64,000 nucleotides of DNA from Blasia pusilla (GCA_050084515.1 CM114271.1:38626001-38690000); one strand, 5' to 3'. Shown: positions 48,159-60,241, numbered from the stretch's first letter. Made by a program: numbers and translations. The notes: generated from the letters alone by a model not told the origin.

Positions 48159-51100
48159 TCAAAACCTGTCCTTTGCCAGCCGCACAGCAGCGAAGGCTTC
48201 TATGTCACTAGCAGAAATACTTACTCTGACTGAATTTCTTAATTCTTGACTGGATGGCCGCAGAAATGGATTAAACTTCTTCTCATCTCCAAGCAGAGAG
48301 GGTATCTGTAGAAAACAACATCCAAAAGAAGTGCACAAGATATTCACTAAGAAAGACAACAAAGAATGTCAAAACTTCCCGAGTGAGGAAACGAAAATAA
48401 TTATATAAAGCTGAGATGCCCACAGGTCAAGCACATTCTACTCTAGGTCCTCTACAATTTTTGGAAAAGAAGTAGTTACAGAAAAATACCGTTGGGATCC
48501 CTTTTCGCCGGAGCTCTGCAACTTGAGCATATTTAGTCACTAATTCCTGATTTTTTGGCTCCACTGACAGTGCAAACTTCGCATTGGACTGTACACATGT
48601 TATACCGGTTATCATCTTACAAACTCCTATTGATGAATCATGAACCCTATAACAGGAAAGCTGTTCTTGAACATTTTGCATCTAAGAACAGATAAATTTG
48701 AGAACAAGTGTACCTTAGACAAAAGCCAAGAAAGACAACTTATAAAGAGAGAACAAGAAACACAAAAATAAAAACCTTCACTTACAAGTGTGTACTCATG
48801 CCCACAATAGACGAGAGTATCATCTGGAAGCTGCCCGATCTTCATCAGAGAATTCCACATCTATCAATTCAGACAACCACAATCAGAATCCACATTTATC
48901 AATTCAGACAACCACAATCAGAATTAAAGCCTATATCTTAGTATGTTTGGGGTGTCCAAATCAAGCACAGCCTGATTTATATAGCCACAGATACATGGTC
49001 ATAGCTATGCTTAATGATGGGAAACTGATGAATGAGTGATATGTTGTCAGTTCAGAGTTAGACCTGTTCAGGTGAGCCTTCAAAAAGCCGCCCACATCCC
49101 AGTGAGAACAAGGTATCTCCAGTAAAGACAGCGTGAGAATCAGGAAAGTAGAAGCTCACATGTCCTGCATGTGGCAATATTGACTTTCAGTGAGTTCAAT
49201 CTCAAACAAACACATCCAGCTGTCAAATCATAACCTGAACATGGGAAGTTCAGATGATAAGGATTCTCCCTGTTGAAAACTGAGAAAATCTAATTTAGTA
49301 ATGCCCTAAATCTAGTTAACTGGATACTAACATAGAGCTCAGTTATCTTTTCCAGTAATCTCGAATTAGGGTTGGCCACCATCATCTACTAAAGGTCTGG
49401 GTTAGTTGAGAGGATTACAGGTCAGACATGTCCTCTCGTGTATTTAGGATCTCTACTTAGACTCGGATCATCATTCTACAGCAAGCACAGCATCCGGTGA
49501 GAATTCCTGAGGCTTTTGATGTGTCGTGCAGCACTGGCCCTGCTGCGGAGTGATCTGAGAGAGACTGTACTATGACACTCTATGGTTTATTGTCGTAGCC
49601 TTGTGACCATAGACCCCATGCCCTGGTTGGATGGTGTTAGAGACTGGGATGGGTGTAGAGATAGGAAGAAGTGAAGAAAGTACCATATGAGAGGAGGGAG
49701 ACACCATCATGTAGTGTGAGTGCTGACCATAGGAAGTATTGGTGTGGAGCTTCCAAGTGTCAACCAGGGGTTCTTTATTATTTACGTTACCTGATTGGGA
49801 TCAGGTAAAGTAGATAATAAAGTGGTGAGGGTACTCGCCAGTGCAGCAGCTTTGGGCAGAGAATCTAGCCTGCTGAATGTGTTGACCGGTTCTGGTGTTA
49901 ACAGCTTAGCAATATCAACATATGCTGTTGCTCTGTATGTTGTGAATTTTGTGCAGGAGACCAGGTAGTGACTAGAGGTTTGATCCCCATCATCACAGAA
50001 GGTTCAGGAATTAAAAGTTGTGTTCCCGTCCTGCTTTTCTTGTGGCTCAATGGGATTGCTCCTATCCTGAACTTGAACTTCAGCTGGGTTCCCAAGCAAC
50101 GTGTTCCCCACAAGTCGTTCTTCAGTTGTGCTTGTTTGGGATATAGAGTTCCAAACTCACACAATGTCTTGAACCTTTTTCGTCCAAGATTTGGTCTGTT
50201 TACTGGCATCCTTTGATTCCACATTGTCCCCATAAGCACTTTTAGGATAGCGATGGGAATCCATTGCCTCCAGCTACCGCTTTGGGCAGAGAGACTTACT
50301 CATTAAGTAGTGCCTGTTCTGGCCTTGTGACGATAGACCCTGTGCCCTGGTTGGATGCTGCTGCTAGAGACTGAGATGCGTGTAGAGAGAGGAAGAAGTG
50401 AAGAAGGTACTGTATGCAAGGAGGGAGACACTCATGTGGTGTGAGTGGGGCAGAGACTGAACTCATTACGCAGTACGTAACCTTGCAACCATAGACCCCA
50501 TGCCCTGGTTGGACGGTCCGAGAGACTGTGATAGGTATAGAGTGAGGAAGAAGTGAATGTTACCATATGGAACGAGGGAGACACTCTCATGTAGTGTAGG
50601 TGCATAGCAGTTGGATGCAACACCAGGACTTCCCAGGAGAACACCCATCCCAGTACTATTCCAGCCCAAAGACACTAAACTGCAGAGTTCTGATGGGATC
50701 TGTTGTAACAGCCCTAGTATGATTGCATCACGAGAGAGGAGAGTTTAGACTGCCAAAGCCCTGTGTGATCTCCCAGCTGGAGAAAAGTCAGGATCTGTGT
50801 TGTGAGTGTGGGGTGTGATTGTGTATAATCCTCCTTAGGAGTTGATCAATCATAAGGAGCAACACATCAGGACAGGTGTCTCGTTATGCACGTGGGCTGT
50901 AAACTCATTTAATGATTTTTCACGCTGATATCATGGATGGGTTAGCTGGAGCTAGATCTGATATTGCAGCAGAAGATAAATCTGCCGATCTACCTTTCAA
51001 GACTCCCGCGACCGTACCACATCTTATAGAAATGAAATTACGAAGGGTCTCATTGAGATGTGGTACATGTAGTCCAAACCCAGAGCATTGCACCAGCTAA

Positions 51101-53672
51101 TGGCACAGCGCCCTTTTGTTCCTTCTGCACTTTGAGCACCAAAGTGCAGAAGGAACATTTTAATTGAGCAAAATTTCAGGACTAATGGTTGTGAGAAGGT
51201 TGCAGATCAAATTGTCTGCCAATCCAGCTTTGTCTGGAGTAACCTTTAATCTAATTAAACTATGATTAATTTTGCAACAGTGTGATGAAATTCTGTTGGT
51301 GCCTTGGTCAATTAAGAAGGAAATGTGCATTGACTCAGAAGATGATAAAGGATTCTATCTGTCTCATGCTCTTGGGTCTTGGTTCCAACTACCCTTTCAG
51401 GTATTTGTGCCTTCTAGGAAGGTGCTGCCCTATGAAGCAACCTATTCTCGACAAAAGTTTGAGACAAGTTCTGCATGCAGGCCATTTCCAGATTTACTAA
51501 CTCAGATTTTGTGCGTGATTTGCCTTGTATTTGGTTCAGTGACAGATCCTGTTGGGATCTACTTTCTTTGTATGATTTGGAGCTTTTCAAAGCTAGATCT
51601 GAGAGGAATGTAACTCCGATTTAAGCCATTGGTAGTCGAAGCAAATATTTTGAGCGACGACACTAGCTACATTGAAGAGTGTACAACAGAAGAAGGTTCT
51701 GCATGGAAATCTGTACAGTAGAGTCAACCTCGAGTATGACCAGGGGTGTCCAGCACGTGCATCATATGTTCCCCAAGTCTCCATGTTTCACCATCACGCA
51801 AAGATATATCAATACCAGGAATTCGTTCTTCATCGGCACGGGGACCAACAACCTACACCACCAGTTGGGACTTTCCATGAGTTCAATTTGTGGTCAAACA
51901 TGCTCACCTGCATTGCTTAAAAAATCCTACATTTACAGACTGTGAGGTCATCAGGCGGTTGGAGAGTTTTGGCTCGGCCTTCCAGACCTGGTTTGCAGTC
52001 CCACTTCAAACAAATCCTGAGGTGCTGAAAGTTGTAGTGCACCAAAAGCATCATCACTGAAAGGACTGAAATTCACAACATGACCCGCTTCACCCTACTT
52101 TGCCAGGGCCATCTGTGGCAATGGTCTTACTCTGAGGTGACAGTCTGGAAGTGGGTTTCTGAGAGTAAAAAAAGAGCTTTGCACTCATTCCAACATATTC
52201 AGAGCGGATGCAAAAGCTGCAGTATGTCGACAATCTCTTCCATTGTGATTCTTCTCTACTGTTGGCAATAATGACAAATCCTATGATGACAGGGAAAATG
52301 CCTTCCATGATAAAATATCCCACTTGTATCCTAGGTTGACTCAGAGAGAGCAAGAGGAAGCCTCACCTTGGCATTGAATTTCTTCTTCAGATCAGCATTT
52401 CCGCCTGTGTGGTCCCAGTGATGATGGGTATTGAGAATGAAGTCCAATGAGAGGTCCTTCGCTTTCAAAGCATTGATTATAGGACCGGAGGCTGACGGAT
52501 CAACGACTGCAGTAACCCCAGCCTTCGAGTCATGTAGGATGTATGCATAATTGTCCACGAGACATGGAACCTGATGCACATCCCACATACCTCCAGCTGA
52601 AGAACTACATTGGAAATGAGGAGTCTGTTAGATTGAAAGACAGTACAGCAAAAATATGTACAAGTATAAACTACTGCACTCCCAAACACCTCACAATCAG
52701 ATCAAAGAAACTGCTACTTCAATACTAAACTTCAATCGAATAATTGGACGAGTACACAAAAAGTAGAAAGAGAGATTGATATAATAGGCATGCTATTAGT
52801 TACTATACCGATCATTCTCAGCCTCCCACCATACGATGAGGAGAAATAAGGGTACGAAGACCTTGGTGCGTAGAGCTCACCTTTTTACAAACTACGAGTT
52901 TCCTACATTCCTACTTACAGAAATCAGCTCTCTTTTCTGAGATCTTTAAAGCATAAGAATTCTCTGACATACCATTTCTATCTGCAGTCTTGAAGTTACG
53001 ACATTGGTGCTGTAAAAGCGGCCCGTAAAGTGAGGACGTTTCAAGTTTCGTGTAGCTGTTCTATGACAGTAGGAAGTCACCATTACTTCAGGACGGCCAG
53101 GTTGTTGAAGAAGCGGCGCTGCTGTTTGATTCACGCTAGAAAGTCCCAAGACTCTGTGCACCTGGTGGAAAAGGATAACAGGAGTAGATGAAATCGCATG
53201 TCAAACTGGACAGATTCATAGTACCACTTCTGGCTCGTCTAACTCGTCTCTTTCCTAGATCTGATTTACATTACCATCTCCACATGTCAAGTCACAATCC
53301 ACCGCCGCGATGATTACCAATTGGTACTTCCCACCGTAATTAAAACAAGGGGGTGAAGGACCGGGTTCAAATTTCAGTCCCTTCTCGCTCCGCAACAACT
53401 GCTCTATAATAATAAGCAGACGAGAAATGTCTCAATTGTCGCCAGAGCAGAAGCTTCAATTGCGCCACATCCCTATTACGCCTCCATTCTAGTTTGAAAG
53501 GAAGCAAGATGTCACTCCAAAATCCAAAACCAGAACGGACCTCCTCCCGGCGAAGAGAGACCATCAACAGCAGTCTAGGAGATGCCTCCATGATCATCTG
53601 AGCTCTTACCCCTGAGAAGTAGGTGACAGGTGCCGAGCTTCGCAGCATAGAAAGCTTCGCAATTACCACCAT
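48159..53672 (-). CDS. GLX2: Glyoxalase II (hydroxyacylglutathione hydrolase), mitochondrial type
   Basis: Eight exons read leftward: 53672-53610, 53161-52973, 52570-52367, 51852-51729, 49164-49064, 48860-48786, 48588-48490, 48305-48159. All phases agree and give 333 residues, the usual size for plant mitochondrial glyoxalase II. The basic, Ser-rich first ~75 residues look like a transit peptide. The metallo-beta-lactamase fold keeps all seven metal ligands: THHHWDH (H133, H135, D137, H138), DTPGHT (H191), FTGDT (D210) and YCGHEY (H248). The C-terminal NPFLR keeps the substrate-binding Arg. It should hydrolyse S-D-lactoylglutathione to D-lactate and glutathione, the second step of methylglyoxal detoxification. 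GCGRLFEG has Arg where human has Lys143. Intron 4 (2,564 bp) is far larger than the rest and holds repeats. The first Met is inferred from the leader exon joined by a strong acceptor at 53162. Confidence 0.93.
48855..48924 (-). repeat. 35-bp tandem duplication across a 3' splice site
   Basis: Units 48855-48889 and 48890-48924 are identical except one base. The first contains the intron 5 acceptor (GATAG before exon 6); the second, upstream in the transcript, has GATAA in its place. Confidence 0.85.
49599..49740 (-). repeat. Intronic repeat, copy a
   Basis: It shares ATAGACCCCATGCCCTGG, AGGAAGAAGTGAA and GAGGGAGACAC with copies at 50283-50450 and 50451-50606, and lies in the large glyoxalase II intron. 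No 5S-like head adjoins it. Confidence 0.8.
50283..50450 (-). repeat. Intronic repeat, copy b
   Basis: Tandem neighbour of copy c. Shared blocks are CCCTGGTTGGATG, GGAAGAAGTGAAGAA and GGAGGGAGACACTC. Confidence 0.8.
50451..50606 (-). repeat. Intronic repeat, copy c, adjoining the 5S-like head
   Basis: Begins GGGCAGAGACTGAACTCAT, as copy b does (GGGCAGAGAGACTTACTCAT), and continues through the shared body into the 5S-like segment. Read on the minus strand, the order is 5S head, body c, body b: the layout expected of a 5S-derived SINE with a dimeric body. Confidence 0.7.
50613..50729 (-). pseudogene. 5S rRNA-derived sequence
   Basis: The minus strand reads ATCCCATCAGAACTCTGCAG, TTTGGGCTGGAATAGTACTG, GGATGGGTG and CTCCTGGGAAGTCCT then GTGTTGCATCC, in the order and spacing of plant 5S rRNA over about 117 bp. 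Differences from the plant consensus are scattered (roughly one in five), including in the A-box half, so it is not a functional 5S gene. The C-box region (GGATGGGTG..CTCCTGGGAAGT) is well kept. Confidence 0.85.
51117..51157. repeat. Perfect 18-bp hairpin with 5-nt loop
   Basis: TGTTCCTTCTGCACTTTG (51117-51134) and CAAAGTGCAGAAGGAACA (51140-51157) are perfect inverse complements around AGCAC. It lies within intron 4 of glyoxalase II. Confidence 0.9.
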
Positions 53673-55961
53673 TTCCTCTCTCTCTCCCTCTCAATCGCAC
53701 GAGCATAAAAACAAACGCTCTAAGAAAGATCCGTCTGCGGACGCTCGCACTTTCTCACATAAGATTGCAAAAGACCAACGCACACATACTCAAACCAAAG
53801 CTGCCGAAAAGCCGTGTCTGCGGATGCTCTCCGTGGCACCAAAAGCTGCGAGAATTTCACATAAGCCCGAGAAGAGTGCCCTGTCTGGGGTTGCGAGATA
53901 ACTAAGAGCGCAATGTTTGTTTTGTGTTTCTGATCTTTACATTGTTCACAAGATACGACAACGGCTGGAATTGCTCCTCACTGCAATTTCATGGACAAGA
54001 TTTGGGATGGGATAAGAAAAAATCTCGAAGAGGGATAAAGACGACGACGAACCCAAAAGGAAAATGGACCGCATATCTATGAGTATAAGATTATGAACAT
54101 TGTGAAAACGGCAAGATGCTTTCATGCCGTTTAGAAGAATTTTTGTAGTGTTGGATATGAAACCAAGAACGGCACAAGATGCTAAAAACAAACCATATCC
54201 ATGGATACATGTATGTGTAACAAGGAGATATATCTTGAGGATTAAGGTTATATAGAGGTGGAGGCGACTGTGATCATTGTACACTCGGTCTTTCCACCTT
54301 TATTCATGATTAGGCAAAGTCATTGGCTCGTCTATTTGGCCAAGGAGGTTGGCATAGCCAAATTTGTGTATTGTATATGGATGTATTTTATAGAACGTTA
54401 CATGCTTCAATTGAAGAGTTTGATTAGAAATCAAACCCAAGTGGAGGGTAGTATGACATAGGGCTAAATACTAGGCAAGGCCATGTTGTACACATTCGAG
54501 TTGTTGGGTCACCTTCATATTTCCGCACTAATGCCATAGATATATAGGATGGTGAATGAGGAGTATGATGATGACAAGGAGAGAGCATATATGACATGTA
54601 TAAGTGTATGTTTGATTAATACACCTTGCTCTGAATCACATATTTATTTTGATGAACAACTTATGCAAGATGGAGTGATAAGGTTGTTTTGACCAAGAAA
54701 GGGATGTAGCCCAATTATATCAGTTTGATTTCTCCGGTTCAAAACTTACATGATCGATATTCTTCAATGATATTATGTTAGAGAGGACGTGGCAAATTAC
54801 CCTACATTGGATATTGATAATGTGAAGAGAGTAATCATCCCTCTTATGAATGCTCGATCATTTACGCAATCACAATAGTTTTTGATAAGGGATTTGTACG
54901 AGTGACATATACGGAATTAGGACCTCGGTGTATGTTGCACTTTTGAGCATGATTCACGAATATCCAAACACAACACAAATATTGTCGAAGGAGACCTCCC
55001 ATATTGTGGAGTGTTGGAAGAGGTGTAAGAGTTGTCTTTCACACTTTTTAAGTGATTGCCTTATAGTGTTGATGGCATGCTATAAAGAGGGGTCTTCTAA
55101 TTCTAGGTTTGATCACTTCCTAGTACATGCATTACATTCCTTTTAGTTTGCATATAGTGTAAATCTTGGGTGTTATCAAGTGTATGAAGTAGTTGAAAAT
55201 AAAATTGTGAGTAGATGTAGAGAATGAATATATGTATTCATAAAAGGAAGGGAATATTAAAAAAAAATTGTATGATAAGTTTGGTCATTCATGTATTTGT
55301 GCCATAAGATGGATGAACATAGTCAAGTATATAAGAAATTATTGTATGTTGTATAATATTGGGTATGTGCATGAGGTTTACCATTTGATTTTCTACAGGT
55401 TTATTTATAATTTTATGTTATTTATGATATTTTCTCTATTTTCCTAAAAATTGTAGTGTGAGCTCATTGAGATTTCTTTTTTTGTTTGTGGAAATTTTTT
55501 TCTTTTTTTTTTGGAAATTTTTATCTGTTTCATTTAGAGTGAAATAAAAGGAATTAATTGAATGGCTTTAACATGGATGTATGGTTAGTGTAATCTAACT
55601 AGTTAGAATGTTAGCACTACAAGCGCGAAAATACAATTAAAAAAATAAACATATTTTTTATTTTTTATTTTTTTAAAAATTTTAAAGAAATAAGAATATT
55701 CCACTATTCAATTAAAATTTAAATACTTTCCTTTTAATTTTTTTTGGATCATTTCACAAGAAAATAAAAAATAAAAAACCTATTCTTCTCCTTCCACCAA
55801 AATAACAAATATTAATAGATTATTAATTAAATTATTAAACTTATTTTCCTCTTCCATTAGATTCCCTTGTAAGTAATATAGTCTCCCTGTCTTATCTTAT
55901 TGTCTCAAATTATTTCTATAACTAAAAGAGGATGGATTTACAAGAAACCCTCTTCAAGTGT
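53673..55961. other. Glyoxalase II upstream region and AT-rich spacer
   Basis: 53673-53950 is GC-richer and probably holds the leader and promoter of glyoxalase II. 53950 onward is AT-rich. 54250-55150 has loosely coding-like plus-strand fragments (for example YVALLSMIHEYPNTTQ) interrupted by stops, possibly an old transposon I cannot name. Confidence 0.4.
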
Positions 55962-56056
55962 CGACACGTGTCTTTTTCAAGGTCCTTTATGATCGACACT
56001 TGTCTTTTTCGAGTTCTCTATGATCCACACCTGTCCTTTTAAGGGTCCTCTATGGA
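55962..56056 (+). repeat. Three ~32-bp tandem repeats
   Basis: Units start CGACACGTG, CGACACTTG and CCACACCTG, each followed by TCTTTTTC-like sequence and CTCTATGA/CTTTATGA. The first includes a CACGTG core. Confidence 0.8.
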
Positions 56057-56647
56057 GACACCTATTATTTAAATGGTAAATAAATCAAGCCCGTGGGACC
56101 CAAGTGTCGAAAGGCTAAAAAACACATCATAAGTAATAAACCAAAATAGGAAAAGAACCTGTAAGTCTTATCTTAGCCAATGCCTAAAGCACTTGAGCGA
56201 TGAATAATGACATCCCTAATATAACAACCTAAATCATAAGGCACTAGTTATAGTAAAGAGTAGAAATTCCCCACATCTATTTTATGCGCTTGTCTAATCT
56301 TTTCATACCTAGGATACGTAACAAACACATGCTCTTCATCCTTAATACCTCATATGGCATATAACCTACAAATTCGTTCCCGACGCTAGAATCAGAAGAA
56401 GTCTAGAGCGGATGATGGTGAAATCCTATGCGAGAGGTATGCGGACACGGCTAACGGTATGGGATAGTTCACACATGTAACAAAGGAAAATTGAAACGGG
56501 AAACGATACGGTACACTCGAGAGAATTATTTCTCCGCATGCTTCCATGTTCAATTTTCCAGACCAGCAAACTCATTCCCCCGCGGAACGCCATCCGATGC
56601 CAAGAGAAAGCCGCCGCCGCCGCCCTCTTCATGAGCGCCTAAAGCAA

Positions 56648-56875
56648 AGCGGACTTGAACGTGGAATTCGAATGGTGCTACTGATTTGCAGAGATTGTAT
56701 AGGAAACTCAGAGAGTCCCCAAGAGCGTCTCAAGCGGACTTGAAAGCGGAATTCGAATGGTGCTACTGAATCGCAGCGATCGTATGGCAACTCGGAGAAT
56801 CCCCAAGAGCTTCTAAAGAAGACTTAAGCGTGGAAGTCGAATGGGGCTACTGAGTCTCAACGAGATTCGAAGACA
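56648..56875 (+). repeat. About 2.7 units of an ~84-bp tandem repeat
   Basis: Units start at 56648, 56733 and 56816. The first two contain AGCGGACTTGAA, GAATTCGAATGGTGCTACTG and CCCCAAGAGC. The third is more diverged and partial. Confidence 0.8.
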
Positions 56876-57363
56876 AGCTCGTTGTTAGCAGAAGATTATG
56901 AGCTCGCACACAAAATCCTCGGAGTCAGTCGAGAACACACCAATTTGATCTCACTCTCTTCGTCGAGTGTTCGCATTATGAGTTCCGCAACTTCCGTCCA
57001 CAGTGGTAGATACAAGAGTTACTACACAATGCTCGGTGGAACTGGTCGTAAATCGTCGTAGACATCATACAAAGGTTACCGTGACTTCTATCACTCTAAA
57101 TACGTAGCGATGCTTTTTGAGTCTCATGCATATGTGAAAAAAAATTCTTAAAAGTTTTCAAAACCATTGTTGTAAAGTAATTCAACTAAAACTAGACTCG
57201 AATTTTGAGAATGAATGTCCCAAATACCATCCAACTTGCACCCGCATTCTCTTCACTATCGTTGAATTGATTGAATAATTTTTCAAAATTAATATATTGA
57301 TGCTAACATTTAAGAGGAATGTGCGTTTCACATGGCTGTTTCCGATTTTCTCGACATATATCC
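56876..57363. other. Unassigned spacer
   Basis: No coding or RNA signature seen. Confidence 0.5.
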
Positions 57364-59348
57364 TTATTCATAATTTACAAGCATAGGATTAACATGAAGT
57401 TGATAATACTGCATTTTTGTGCGCCAATTTCTCCAAAGAGTGTTGAGAAATTTCTTTTGTAGATGCTTGCAGAGTGCCACCGGTTTCAAGTTCCAAGCCC
57501 GTTTAGCCACATTCCACTTTGTAGACCAAGTCAACACATATGTAATCCACCCTATGGAGCGTGTGGCTCGCAAAGCTTCATGAGGGAGGCAAAAAGTAGC
57601 AAGAGATCTCACCGTTACGATATAAGTGATGGTTAAGTAGAAAGCTTCAGCCTCAAGAGGAAGGCAACCTGTTTCCGCAAAAAGAATAGCATAAAGAGTT
57701 TGGTTTCACACCCAAATGTTCTTGTAGAAAGATCTTTTGCATCCTCTCCACACGCTCCCAACCTGTCTTTTTGCAAGTAGGGCACCAAACTTGAGTCCCA
57801 TATAAGGCCATAGGAAGAACTAAGCTCATAAATAAAAACTTCCTAAGACTCCAAGATACAAGATGAGCTTTTCTACACCGATTTAAAAGTGAATATAGAG
57901 CTTTGTAACATGCTTCTACTCTCTTTTGAAGGCAAAGTGCCCAACTATAGTCATGAGAGAAATCAATGCCTAGATACTTATAACTCTTCACTTATTCTAA
58001 TTGTAGACCTTTGTAAAGGAATCGGAACTTGGATCTATTGCCTACTATAATGACTTTAGACTTCTCCATGTTTACCTCCATCCGATTCTTGGTACAAAAA
58101 CTTTCCAAAGTGTCGAGGTATTTTTGTAAACTAATGGCATCTTATGCTAGTAATATGATATCACTTGCATACAATAAAGCTTTGGTAACAAAGTCTCCAA
58201 ATTTCACACCTTCATTTTCACATTCCTCCAACCACTTTTCAATGTCATCTATGAAAACTCCAAATAGAGTAGGGGATAGAAGACAACCTTGAATAAATCC
58301 AATAGTACTCAAGATCTCTTGAGTTTTTGAGTCTTTAATTTTGGCCCGAACGGATTGGTAAAATGTGGCCCGACAACTAGGAGATTCTGTGGAACTCCAA
58401 TGATTTGTAACCTATCATGTAAGAGCTTATGAGGGACTGTATCAAAAGCTTTCTTCAAATAGATAAAACCACAAAACAAAGCTTTCCCATTGCCCTTAGA
58501 TTTCTCCCATAGAACGCATAAGGCCAAGATATGGTCGAAGGTGTTGTATGTTGGTCGAAACTCAACTTGGACTCGTGCTCTCTTTTGGGAAGACTCTGTC
58601 TATGCTCTCAACTTTGACTCCACCAATTTTCCAAAATTCTTCGCAAAAATGCTACCCACCATGGTAATGCGATAGTTTATCACCAAATCCTTCATTCATG
58701 ATTTGTGAATAGGAATAATCTCTCGTAGTGACCAAGTAGTATGAAAACCATAGATAGTAGAATCTTCCAATATTTTGGTGAAGATAGCCCCGATAGAATC
58801 TTCTTCCCACTTGGGAAGTTTATTAGAAAGACCATCTAAATCTTCATATTTGCCATTTGCTAGTTTTGTAAGTTAAGTCATCACCTCAATTTCAGAGAAT
58901 AATCTTGGTATACCTCCATAACGGGGCATAAATATAGCATGGGGGAAGAAATAAAGCTTTCCGGAAAAAGATATCAAAAAGTAGGTTTTGATGCTTGTAC
59001 TACTAATCGTTTTCAAAATGATTTGGGATTTGTGTGGAGTTCTCTTATCAAAGACTCCTCCTTGCGCCGCAAGAATGCTTGTTTCTTAGATTTCACCAAG
59101 TGTTTGTAAAGGTTTATCATCACAAGATGACTTGGGATATCCAAAGATTTTTCCACTGATCTTAAGCTTGCTTGCTTGCAATCGGAGTCAAACCACCCAT
59201 TATAAGGTAGTCTTCTAGCACTTCTATCCCTATTTCGAAAAAAGAACTTGGATGCAGTGTTCTTGGGCAATTGGATTAGTTGCAAACTTTCCATTTGTGG
59301 ATCGTGGCTCCATTCCATGCGAGTCAAAAATTCTTGTGAATGTGCCAT
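57364..59348 (-). pseudogene. LINE (non-LTR retrotransposon) reverse-transcriptase remnant
   Basis: Minus-strand order: a linker (59348-59013) with LPYNGWFDSDCKQA; reverse transcriptase beginning LREIIPIHKS and DLVINYRITMVGSIFAKNFG near 58740-58630; VEFRPTYNTFDHILAL; then FIYLKKAFDTVPHKLLHDRL at 58475-58415. The catalytic box near 58170 reads LYASDIILLA, so YADD has become YASD. The thumb region reads MEVNMEKSKVIIVGNRSKF and YKYLGIDFS; the C-terminal part runs to 57364. Several stops and frame changes. The endonuclease domain is not visible, as expected for a 5'-truncated copy. Confidence 0.85.
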
Positions 59349-60241
59349 GTAAAGATCTATTTTTACGAGGATCTAAGCAAAACTTAAGAGAAGTAAACAC
59401 GAATTTATGTACTGAAAGAATAATTATTTTCAATAATGAAAGAATAAACAAAAGAGAAACATGTTCTATACTATTAAAAGAGAATGAGCATTTTGGTATA
59501 GAGCTCTTCCTGACATGTGTCTCTTAATGAAATTTCTCCGTGTGCCACGTGTCACTTTAATATTTGCCTTTATTTTTTTCTGAATTTATATGCGTATAAG
59601 CTAAGAGTACAAGGAAAAAATCTAACTTGTGCTTAGGTGGCGGTTAGAGTCCTAATCCCCGCCTAATCTACTTTGAATTTTGGGTTCTTCGCCACTTTGG
59701 AGGTGTATTGAGGCAGATATTTAAACATCTGGGAGGCAATATGATGTTGCGTTGTTCAGCAAGTCATAGAGTCAGCAAAATCAACAGCTAGAATTTGCAT
59801 TTTTTAATTAGAATTCCAAAATTTTACACAGGTATAAAATGGTGCGCTTTATACTTTTTATAATGCTATTGCTAGAACCTTATCAATTTACTCCGATTGC
59901 TATATTTCTATCAATTTTGATGGTTTTCTACACTTACATGTGTTGGCAATGCACACAAGGAGAAAAAGTCAGCAGTTGAAATTTGCATTTTTTGATAAGA
60001 GTTTCAAAAAGTGTACACATGTACATCTCATACTATTCATAGTGCTACAATGCTATCATAAACATCTGTCAAATTAATCTTCTATACCTACACTCGGAGT
60101 AGGGTTGCACAACCAATCTGCTCATTGAGTTTAGATGTGTTGGCAGAAATACACAAGGAGAAGCATATAGGACTCCTTCATCATCATAAGTTCTAATCTA
60201 TTGCAAATGCCCTTTGTCTTCAGTCTTGTAACTCTCATGCA
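59349..60241. other. AT-rich spacer
   Basis: Nothing recognised apart from two loosely similar stretches near 59790 and 59970 (AATTTGCATTTTTTAAT / AATTTGCATTTTTTGAT), suggesting an old ~180-bp duplication. Confidence 0.45.

Noticed and set aside
53623-53901. 92-codon plus-strand frame opposite glyoxalase II exon 1
   Set aside because: It is antisense to the well supported first exon and shows no domain.
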